A stretch of 64,000 nt of DNA. Source: Clostridiales bacterium. Its GTDB lineage: Bacteria > Bacillota > Clostridia > Christensenellales > UBA1242. The notes under the pieces were generated by a model. That model was not told the origin of the DNA and searched no databases. It worked only from the letters and a program-made list of their open reading frames with translations. The stretch lies in assembly GCA_015055605.1 (NCBI GenBank), contig SVHV01000001.1:577999-641998 (forward strand), given 5' to 3'. The position numbers and the translations under genes were made by a program. Positions 40,389-48,721 of this stretch are shown here, piece by piece. How positions within the stretch are numbered: position 1 is the stretch's first letter; each line of letters opens with the position of its first letter.

Positions 40389-41696
40389 AAGCAAGTCTCC
40401 ATTACTGGTTTTAATTACCCTTAAGATATTTACCTCTTTACCGGTATTGCTATCAATATAAATATAATATGTGTAATCTTTCCATTTACAAATAAACTCA
40501 AAGGCAGAAATCTCCCCTACAAATTTGTCTGGTATAATGCAATAATTTCGCTCTACAATATTTAACTCAGGAGACAAGGTATTCATTGCATCTATCATGC
40601 CCACACTACTCGTAAAGTTTCTATCTGTATGATTCGTTGCATAAGCACTAGATTCCCATCCTACAACTAAACCTAAAGATAAATCTACTTTTACTTTCAC
40701 CAAATCACTATAGTATATGACTTTGTTCTTAATAGGGGCCAGATTAACATACAAAATATTGCCTGAATGTTGATGCCAAACCTCATACATATTCTCTAGT
40801 CCAACATCTTTAGCAAAATTTTCAGCGAGCGCAATACCCTCATCTAGCGATAGTTGATTTCCCTTACCCGTACCATAAGATGTTATTGTGAGTAAATGTG
40901 CACCTTTCTTTGTAACAGATACATAGAGGTCTATATTCCCCTTAATATCGAAATTGTATGTGGTAAACTTACCATTTGAATCTCCTATATAGTAAATAGC
41001 AAAACCACTAAAAATAGCATGAAGTTTCTCCTCTATCTCTTCAAGAGTATATTCTCTATCCTCTAATCCCCTGATTTCCTTATTTAGTGTCGTATCTGAA
41101 AATGGTCCATCATATATAAGGCTAGGAACTTCTGTTTTAGAACTTTCGGTATTAATAAGACCTGCACTATATAAACTCCCCTCCATATCATCAAAGTCAA
41201 CCTCGTCTAAAATACTATAATCAAAATTTAAACCAGACAAGTATGAATTTAAATCATACTGAATCTCTCTAATTCTAGTATGCAGGTCTGACATCTGTGA
41301 AAAATCATCTTTCGAAATAACATTACCATCATAATTATCTAGAAGTAAACTATAAGAAAATCCACTCGTTGTATTTAAAATATTATTTAACCCACTCACA
41401 CCATTCCAGTTAAGAGGAAGATTGCTTAGATTACTAACTGCAAGCAAAGATGTTTGATTAATATTTGTCAGCAGTTCTCTTTGACTATCTAAACTAGTAG
41501 TTGCAACAATCTTAGACATATCAACCTCTAGGTCATTAATATTTGATACCACCTCATAAAAACTCTTATTATAATTATTTTCTAATTGATTTTTGTATGT
41601 GTTACTCGAAACACAAAACAAAATAAATAACGACATAAACACTAGTGACGAAGCACCTAGTATCGCAGTAGATATTGCTAAAGCCTTATTCCCCAT
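40383..41696 (-). CDS. ypeB: YpeB-like spore germination protein
   Basis: N-terminal TM and C-terminal repeats typical of YpeB; adjacent to sleB. Confidence 0.9.
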   Translation of the reverse strand: MGNKALAISTAILGASSLVFMSLFILFCVSSNTYKNQLENNYNKSFYEVVSNINDLEVDMSKIVATTSLDSQRELLTNINQTSLLAVSNLSNLPLNWNGVSGLNNILNTTSGFSYSLLLDNYDGNVISKDDFSQMSDLHTRIREIQYDLNSYLSGLNFDYSILDEVDFDDMEGSLYSAGLINTESSKTEVPSLIYDGPFSDTTLNKEIRGLEDREYTLEEIEEKLHAIFSGFAIYYIGDSNGKFTTYNFDIKGNIDLYVSVTKKGAHLLTITSYGTGKGNQLSLDEGIALAENFAKDVGLENMYEVWHQHSGNILYVNLAPIKNKVIYYSDLVKVKVDLSLGLVVGWESSAYATNHTDRNFTSSVGMIDAMNTLSPELNIVERNYCIIPDKFVGEISAFEFICKWKDYTYYIYIDSNTGKEVNILRVIKTSNGDLLE

Positions 41697-41703
41697 ACAT
41701 CAC

Positions 41704-42354
41704 CTATATCGCAAAAACATGCTTACCTATTGTTACTACTGTTTGTCTACTAAATATCCAACTTGAACTAGCAGTGACAGGATTGTAATAATACAAACAA
41801 CCATAAGTCGGGTCCCAACCATTAAGAGCATCTGTTGCTGCCTGATAACTAGCAGCCTCTGGCTCCAGATTAATCTGCCCATCATGCACAGCAGTAAATG
41901 CCCATGGCTGATATATGACCCCATAAATAGTATCAGGAAAGTCTGGACTAGCCACCCGATTAAGAATAACAGCACCAACAGCCACCTTACCTGTATAACT
42001 CTCACCCCTCGCCTCTGCATGGATACACTTAGCAAGTAAATATAAGTCGTTACTATCCTGCTCTGACATATATATACCTAAAGCATTCGCAGTAACACCA
42101 CCCACTGCTCCAGATACATATATACCATTATCTGCTTGAAAATTTTTTATGGCTACCACAGTAGCGTCATCATAAACACCATTAACCTCTCCATCATAAT
42201 ACCCTAATTCTTTCAACCTTTCTTGAGCAGAATAAATATGTGAACTATCATAAGCCAACACAGATTTACGACCAAAACCACAATACCCTATTGTAAAAAC
42301 AGATATCATAAACATAATACAAATAATACAAAAATAAACTTTATACTTTCTCAT
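41704..42354 (-). CDS. sleB: spore cortex-lytic enzyme SleB
   Basis: peptidoglycan-binding repeat plus cell wall hydrolase domain (LLAKCIHAEARGESYTGKVAVGAVILNRV). Confidence 0.93.
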   Translation of the reverse strand: MRKYKVYFCIICIMFMISVFTIGYCGFGRKSVLAYDSSHIYSAQERLKELGYYDGEVNGVYDDATVVAIKNFQADNGIYVSGAVGGVTANALGIYMSEQDSNDLYLLAKCIHAEARGESYTGKVAVGAVILNRVASPDFPDTIYGVIYQPWAFTAVHDGQINLEPEAASYQAATDALNGWDPTYGCLYYYNPVTASSSWIFSRQTVVTIGKHVFAI

Positions 42355-42362
42355 ACATCACC

Positions 42363-42890
42363 CTAAAAATAATTATTAATTAATTCTAACAATTTGCTAC
42401 GGTATTTTATTTCATCAGAATCAGACAACTCTCCAACAAAGCATAGTGGAGGATAAGCCACACACCACCAATTATCTCCATTACCACTACCCAAACTGAG
42501 AATCAAAGCATCATAGTAGTCTGACGGAAATGTCATACCATCATAGTCCCTAGATGGAAAATACTCATTATCAATGGTCGCACTTGCAACATAGTTAAAC
42601 CCATTATTAAACAATATCTCATTAGCAATAGACTCTATATCTACTAGACTCATACTAAGCGTATGTAACACATCATCTTTATCACCACAACTAGCAATCC
42701 TATTACTAATAAAATCAACCACATTATCTCTAACTAAAAGTTTAATATTCTGATCACTAGAGCTATTAGAATTAGCTCTAATATGAATCCTCACAACAGA
42801 CTCAGAAATCGCACGCTCCTTACAACCCATAGCACCAAAAGAAAGGGTGGTCAGTACAATAAAAATAAAACAAACAAATAACCTTTTCAT
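42363..42890 (-). CDS. spoIIR: stage II sporulation protein R
   Basis: VVRIHIRANSNSSSDQNIKLLVRDNVV, WWCVAYPPLCFVG; start moved to MKRLFV. Confidence 0.93.
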   Translation of the reverse strand: MKRLFVCFIFIVLTTLSFGAMGCKERAISESVVRIHIRANSNSSSDQNIKLLVRDNVVDFISNRIASCGDKDDVLHTLSMSLVDIESIANEILFNNGFNYVASATIDNEYFPSRDYDGMTFPSDYYDALILSLGSGNGDNWWCVAYPPLCFVGELSDSDEIKYRSKLLELINNYF

Positions 42891-42907
42891 ACCATCTCCC
42901 ACAATCA

Positions 42908-42917
42908 AAGTATTGCC
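42908..42917 (-). promoter_or_regulatory. Candidate sigma-F -10 element upstream of spoIIR
   Basis: GGCAATACTT matches GGNRANAMTW; -35 is weak. Confidence 0.4.
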
Positions 42918-43011
42918 AAACATCAATATTTGTACCTGTCAAACATTGTCGAATTGTGTCAATATATATTACTTTATGGTCACTATACTCTATATTTATG
43001 ACAATAAATAG

Positions 43012-43046
43012 TAAAAAGAGTGATTGCAACAATACAACCACTCTAA
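43012..43046 (-). terminator. Terminator after DUF3794/LysM gene
   Basis: AGAGTG..TTG/CAA..CACTCT stem with A-run on the left. Confidence 0.6.
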
Positions 43047-43079
43047 TTTCAGGAGATAAAAAACAAATAAAATAAAACC

Positions 43080-44597
43080 CTAAAATTCCAAAACTCTAGA
43101 CTTATAAATAACTAATTTCTGACCCTCTTCTAAAGGTAATTTTATGTTTGGATTTTGTTCTAAAATCATATCTGAGGACACATTCATTTCCTTCGCAATA
43201 TCCCATACAGTCTGCTCTGGTTTTACTATATAAATATATAAAGAACACTCATCTTGTGCCTTTTCTTCACCCAAACTAACGCTTGAAATAATTACACTTT
43301 CTTTTTCATTGTAAATATCAGCATACACATGCAAATCTCCTGACACTTCAACTTCTTTGCCTCGTCTACTTTTAGCAGAAATAGAACTAATACAAAGAGT
43401 AACAACACTAGACTCAGTAGCAGATATTTTTTGTTCAACAGAGAAAGGCATATCGATAGTGAGCGAAGTTGCACTACCTGTTTCTTTGGTATAATAAACA
43501 ACAGTAGCACTAACAACACCCTCTACAACGAGTCGACCTTCATCTATATAATTTCTAGCGAGAACAATATTATTTACTGATGTAGATAATATATCATCAA
43601 TAAATGGAGCTGTATCTAGAATTTCTGCAGAACCAGATACATTATCTGCAAAGCTCACTGCAGATATGCAACAGATACTAGGCATACACTCAGAAGTAAT
43701 AGAAAGATAATTACTCTCTAAATAAATATCATCAACAATCTTTAAACTACTTAAAGAAAAGATATAACCGCTATATTCTATAGGCAAAGAAACTGATACT
43801 TCAATACCGTCTTCACCCATAACACTTGTCACTTTAATTTCATTAGAAATAATTGCAACAGACGACTCTATACTGTTTTCCTCTTGCAAACCATCAAAAG
43901 CCACTTCCCATGTAAAATCAACCTCTCTATATGTAGACTTAAGTCCCGATAAATCATCAGAAGTTGTGTAACATATATCCAGCCCAACGACACCACTGGC
44001 TAGAATATAATTATCCTTAGCCTCTACACTTCCAAGCCTAACACAAGGAGTGACCATATATATTGCAGACGCACCCTTTATACCAAAGTCATTAGTTACA
44101 TCAAACTTTTCATAAGCTTTACCTAAGTACGAGCAATATTCAATATCCTTATATGACTTATACGAAATATCAGAACTTGCATCTACAAGAACACTATATT
44201 CTTTTGTCTCAATGATATCTATAGCTGTTTCTACTATTGCTGTAACCCTAATATTCCCCGATACAATACTGCTATCAACCTGAATAACGGAACTACTTAC
44301 AATCAAGTCTCCACTAAGACTTTCTTCACAATCATATTTATCTTTAAACTCTGCAGTATAATCCAAAGCAGACAGTTTCTCTGCTTGAAAAATTGTCTGA
44401 AAATCTACCAAACCAACAAAATTAATAGTATTACCAACAATTTCGGTAGAAACAATACTCGAAATTGCCCCAACAGAGTATATTGCATCAATATTACTTT
44501 CATTAGTAGGCAATTTTAGTTCGACAATACTTTGAGTAGTACATACATGCTTTCTAATACTACTCATTACCTTTTTAAAATTTGGCTCAAACACCAT
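43080..44597 (-). CDS. DUF3794 (SPOCS) and LysM domain spore-associated protein
   Basis: SPOCS-like repeats, C-terminal LysM (YIVKPEQTVWDIAKEMNVSSDMILEQNPNI); start moved to MVFEPN. Confidence 0.9.
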   Translation of the reverse strand: MVFEPNFKKVMSSIRKHVCTTQSIVELKLPTNESNIDAIYSVGAISSIVSTEIVGNTINFVGLVDFQTIFQAEKLSALDYTAEFKDKYDCEESLSGDLIVSSSVIQVDSSIVSGNIRVTAIVETAIDIIETKEYSVLVDASSDISYKSYKDIEYCSYLGKAYEKFDVTNDFGIKGASAIYMVTPCVRLGSVEAKDNYILASGVVGLDICYTTSDDLSGLKSTYREVDFTWEVAFDGLQEENSIESSVAIISNEIKVTSVMGEDGIEVSVSLPIEYSGYIFSLSSLKIVDDIYLESNYLSITSECMPSICCISAVSFADNVSGSAEILDTAPFIDDILSTSVNNIVLARNYIDEGRLVVEGVVSATVVYYTKETGSATSLTIDMPFSVEQKISATESSVVTLCISSISAKSRRGKEVEVSGDLHVYADIYNEKESVIISSVSLGEEKAQDECSLYIYIVKPEQTVWDIAKEMNVSSDMILEQNPNIKLPLEEGQKLVIYKSRVLEF

Positions 44598-44699
44598 AAC
44601 AACCCCCTGAAATTTAGTTCTGCTATAGTATATTAAGCACAAAATAACATTATGACTAAGTATTACACTTTGGAAAAAAAATAATAAAGAAAATCACCA

Positions 44700-45248
44700 T
44701 TACCCATCTAGTTCTAAAAAACTCAAGTTTTTATTCGTACTATATAAATTATAAGATAAATCCCCTGTCTTCAATTCACCCTTATAAAAAATCCTTGTTT
44801 CACACTCTTTTTCGCCATCTAAGTAGATTATATCGTAAAAACTATAACCTAATATATTTAGAAAAGGATTAACATAAAATATATTATTTTTTATATAGAC
44901 AACACCAATAAATATTAAAATAATAACCAGAGCAGAAATATAACATAGCTTAGAAAAATCAAAAGTAAGAGCAAGCAAAACGAATAACGAAAAATAATTG
45001 AGAAAATGCTGGTCTGTTATATTCTTTTTCGATACAACCTTTATCGTTTTATATGTCTTACCTTTATCTTTCACTATCCAGAGTAAACCAACTACACCTA
45101 TCAAGATAAGCAACACTAAGACCACAAACACAACTGTATTAGTAATATTAAACCTTAAGTTTTTATTAATCAACTCAACTATCAATGTTAATAGAAATAC
45201 AATATACATAGGCACAAATGCCGAAATAAATAAAACAATTTTTACCAT
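44700..45248 (-). CDS. four-helix membrane protein, possibly KwaA-like
   Basis: four hydrophobic segments; VYIKNNIFYVNPFLNILGYSFYDIIY C-terminal pattern. Confidence 0.5.
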   Translation of the reverse strand: MVKIVLFISAFVPMYIVFLLTLIVELINKNLRFNITNTVVFVVLVLLILIGVVGLLWIVKDKGKTYKTIKVVSKKNITDQHFLNYFSLFVLLALTFDFSKLCYISALVIILIFIGVVYIKNNIFYVNPFLNILGYSFYDIIYLDGEKECETRIFYKGELKTGDLSYNLYSTNKNLSFLELDG

Positions 45249-45305
45249 AGTATATTTTGTTTAAAAAAGATAATTCTATTCTAGCCCCAAACAATGTTTA
45301 AGAAC

Positions 45306-45348
45306 AAAAAAAGAAGAGTCTTCCACAGAAAATCTCTTCATTCAATCT
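45306..45348 (-). terminator. Candidate terminator after InlB-repeat gene
   Basis: imperfect GAAGAG.../...CTCTTC stem with A-run on the left. Confidence 0.5.
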
Positions 45349-45373
45349 AAAAAACTATTTCTATTTATCATAA

Positions 45374-46909
45374 CTATACCCCTTTCCAACCAGCATATAG
45401 TACCATAGATGCATTATCTACATCAACAAATCTCTCAGATAAGCCTTCTTCTACAACTTTATTAATCTCAACCAGTTTTGTAAACCAACCAACAAAAATA
45501 TATCCCTGTCTAGTAGGTGTAGGCAAAGTCAATCCACTATTCTCATCATAAATAATTTCACTAGTAGAACATACTCCTCCATTAGCATTGAGAGTTATTC
45601 TCACAACTTTCCTCGAATAATTACCATAGATTCTTATTTCAGAATCTGCTCCTACAATATCCTGAATATAATTATGCACTAGAATATTATCGTGCGTAAA
45701 CCAACCACCAAAGGCATCATCATTAATAATAGTGCTTATATGCTTAACCTCGTTAGTTTGCGAATCTCTAATAGAAATAATATTATCTTCAACCCATAAC
45801 CAGCTACCATAGGGATAACTACCATAATCCTTGTCATCAACAATGACAGCATACTTATTTAGAGCAACATTACCTATAATAATTCTAGTATCTGCAACAA
45901 TATTATCAAATACATATCCACCGTCAATAATTGTGGGATAATTAATACCCATATCACTTTCTGCATAGACAGATATTTGAGACATATCATAAGCCTTAGA
46001 TAGTTTCACACTAAAAGAAACCTCGTCTGCATACTGCACACACACATCTTTTGCACTAGATAAATAATCTTTACCATAGTGAATCACATAAGCACCTTTA
46101 CCATTAGGAAAAGACACCCTACAAGTTGCTATTTCCCATCTGGCATACAATACAATATCATTAGATACTATATAATTTTCAGGAATATACTGCTCATCTT
46201 TATCAACAAAACCCACCAAACTAAAACCATCTTTTACCAGCCTTGGTAGACTAATAGTTTCACCGTATAACTGTTCCGACACCAGCAATTCTTCTTCATT
46301 ATATATAGTAATACTGTAAACATTCTTTTTCCACTTAGGTAACAGTCTTAGACTATTACTACTCAACTCTGAGAACTGTAGTGATGTGATGTCATAATAC
46401 TCATTACCATCGTATATTTGCCAACCATCAAATGTGTGACCAACAATAGATGGATTGTCTATAATAACAGTTTCTCCACTACCAGAGTTTATCTCCAAAA
46501 AGTTTGTTTTACAATTAACACTCGCACCAACTTTTAATACAACAATGCACTCATCATTATATTCAAGCACACACTGATATTCTTTCCATTGAGCATACAA
46601 AGTAAATTCATTATTAACAACTACTTCTTGGTCATTTTGAAGCACCTCATCGCCACATTCGTCCATCGACCAACCAACGAATAAAAAACCTGTTTTCTGA
46701 GGATTTTCAGGCAAAGAAAGTTTCTCGCCCTTATGATATGTTTGAACTAAAATATTGATATCCCCATTCACATATTCAACAGTGAATAGAGATAAATTAG
46801 GTTTACCTAAAATAATAGACATCACTATACCACAGGTAATCAAAATAAGCACAAACAAGATGACAACTATCGCTTTTTTAAAGCTTAAACCCGATTTATT
46901 TTCTTCCAT
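45374..46909 (-). CDS. membrane-anchored protein with InlB B-repeat-like (Listeria-Bacteroides) repeats
   Basis: repeats ending LYAQWKEY, LLPKWKKN, LYARWEIA, LYAGWKGV; N-terminal TM. Confidence 0.85.
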   Translation of the reverse strand: MEENKSGLSFKKAIVVILFVLILITCGIVMSIILGKPNLSLFTVEYVNGDINILVQTYHKGEKLSLPENPQKTGFLFVGWSMDECGDEVLQNDQEVVVNNEFTLYAQWKEYQCVLEYNDECIVVLKVGASVNCKTNFLEINSGSGETVIIDNPSIVGHTFDGWQIYDGNEYYDITSLQFSELSSNSLRLLPKWKKNVYSITIYNEEELLVSEQLYGETISLPRLVKDGFSLVGFVDKDEQYIPENYIVSNDIVLYARWEIATCRVSFPNGKGAYVIHYGKDYLSSAKDVCVQYADEVSFSVKLSKAYDMSQISVYAESDMGINYPTIIDGGYVFDNIVADTRIIIGNVALNKYAVIVDDKDYGSYPYGSWLWVEDNIISIRDSQTNEVKHISTIINDDAFGGWFTHDNILVHNYIQDIVGADSEIRIYGNYSRKVVRITLNANGGVCSTSEIIYDENSGLTLPTPTRQGYIFVGWFTKLVEINKVVEEGLSERFVDVDNASMVLYAGWKGV

Positions 46910-47103
46910 TTTTCGTCCCTTCAATCTAGTCAAATAAGCTCGTTTTTTTAATTTTCGACAAAAACGGCAAGGTCAAGTATATCACCTTAAAATCATTCCG
47001 TCAAACAAAAATACTACCTAATTTTAATAAAAATTTATTAATTTTTTTGCGTAAAAATTTTGTAAATTTCGTTTAATTTTTAAACAAAAACACAACCCTA
47101 ATC

Positions 47104-47142
47104 AATAAAAAACCCTATCAAAAATAGATAGGGTTATATTTC
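47104..47142 (-). terminator. Terminator after ORF 47143-47841
   Basis: AACCCTATC-loop-GATAGGGTT with A-run on the left. Confidence 0.7.
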
Positions 47143-47841
47143 TTAATAATATTCATTTTCTTCATCGGCATAAGGGTCATCATTATCAAAATCATAATCA
47201 TCATAACCACCTCTACCTCTTGAAGCGCCACCAAATATTGAACCATAGTCTACACCAAATACATCATCATATACTTTCTCTGGAGATGCAAATGCTACTA
47301 TACTACCAGGCTCAGCAAGAATCTGTCTCATACCTTTATCGCCAACTATTGCCTCATTTAGTTCTACTCTCTCATAATCAGTACCGTACTCACCAGAACC
47401 TAATCCGATAAGACCTTCACTACACATTGTATTAAATTTTTCCATAGGAACTTTGAAAATACAAAGATGTGGTCTATCTGCAGCAAAACAATCTTCCTTA
47501 GTTGCTCTACCAGAATCTAAATTTTCATATCCCTCTAGGTCTCTAGGAGCTTTTGCTAAAGTTGAAATAGACTCCTCTAATAAATATAAATCATCATCAT
47601 AAAGGAAGAATGAGTGACAACCCATTGTATCTTTTGCATTTTGTTTAAGTAGTTCTCTAGCAACTTCGCTACCAACACTGTTATAGTCAGGATTAACCTC
47701 TACTGTAGACATAAAGTTACTACCACCATCATTAATAGTACCGATTTGTTCTGTACCACCATTCATAGCATCTTCTAATCTATCAGCACCATCGTCAGTT
47801 AAAAGTCTAGCTAGGTAAATGTATTCTTCTTTATTTTCCAT
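47143..47841 (-). CDS. hypothetical acidic protein with RGG-type C-terminal tail
   Basis: GGASRGRGGYDDYDFDNDDPYADEENEYY tail. Confidence 0.7.
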   Translation of the reverse strand: MENKEEYIYLARLLTDDGADRLEDAMNGGTEQIGTINDGGSNFMSTVEVNPDYNSVGSEVARELLKQNAKDTMGCHSFFLYDDDLYLLEESISTLAKAPRDLEGYENLDSGRATKEDCFAADRPHLCIFKVPMEKFNTMCSEGLIGLGSGEYGTDYERVELNEAIVGDKGMRQILAEPGSIVAFASPEKVYDDVFGVDYGSIFGGASRGRGGYDDYDFDNDDPYADEENEYY

Positions 47842-47961
47842 ATTACCACTCCTTAAAAAACATATTTTTTATTATAATAATTATACCATAAATTTATAGA
47901 TTTGTCGCTATCTTTTATAAAAAATAGTTCATAAACACCAAAAAAAATCATTGATTTATGC

Positions 47962-48528
47962 CTACATTCCTTCATTATCTTTAGACAATGCACGATAATT
48001 AGCATAAGCTTTGTCCAAATTTACTTCAGAGCAAATAGCCACAAGTCTCTCAATAGCTTCTTTGGACAGAATCTCCATATCATCAGTACGAGTTTCTTTC
48101 ATATCGTCTGGAATCAAATCTAACCTAAGCCCATCATAAGACTTCATCAACCAATCATTAACCCTGTGATAATCTCTGTATAGAACTTTGTGAATAAGTA
48201 ATATATTCTCATTATCATAAGACAAGTACTTCTCATTATTAACCAAATACTGGCTAAAGAATGCATAGTCAGTAATAAGATGCAAAAATTTACCCCTCAC
48301 AAAATCAGAGTCCAACTCATGGTCTGCACAAAATGCCGGCAGGTTAACTTTATTAGAAATTGACTCAGTATAGTTTTTGTTTCTACAAACCTTTGTGTAA
48401 TGTGTTGGAGCCTTGTCTGCCACCAAATCAGGTGCAAGATTACCCTTCAAAAAAGCCTCTTCATCTTCAACCTGATGAGTTTTACAATATTCTTGTCCAA
48501 CTAAAAGATGTATCATTAATGATGCCAT
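47962..48528 (-). CDS. zinc-dependent phospholipase C-like/hydrolase family protein
   Basis: MIHLLVGQEYC...GNLAPDLVADKAPTHY histidine/aspartate pattern. Confidence 0.5.
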   Translation of the reverse strand: MASLMIHLLVGQEYCKTHQVEDEEAFLKGNLAPDLVADKAPTHYTKVCRNKNYTESISNKVNLPAFCADHELDSDFVRGKFLHLITDYAFFSQYLVNNEKYLSYDNENILLIHKVLYRDYHRVNDWLMKSYDGLRLDLIPDDMKETRTDDMEILSKEAIERLVAICSEVNLDKAYANYRALSKDNEGM

Positions 48529-48645
48529 AATCTTACCCCCCTATCTTTATTTAATTTAATTCTAACACAATTAAAAACAAAATGATAGAGGGTTTGCAAA
48601 ATTTGTCGAAAAATATTATATAACAAATATTATTTTATAATATTT

Positions 48646-48684
48646 ACAAAAAAAAACACCTGAGGTTACAGGTGTTTTTTCCAT
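48646..48684 (-). terminator. Terminator after XRE gene
   Basis: AAACACCTG-AGGTTA-CAGGTGTTTTTT. Confidence 0.8.
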
Positions 48685-48721
48685 AGATTTCTATTTTTAT
48701 AAAAAATTATAACTATTAAAT

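Noticed and set aside
39199-40461. 420-aa plus-strand ORF
   Set aside because: It lies antisense to the clear CaCA antiporter gene with two conserved alpha repeats; its translation is I/T/S/N-rich low complexity, typical of a shadow ORF.
48611-48645. 10-bp A/T-only inverted repeat AAATATTATA/TATAATATTT
   Set aside because: Expected frequently by chance in this AT-rich intergenic background.
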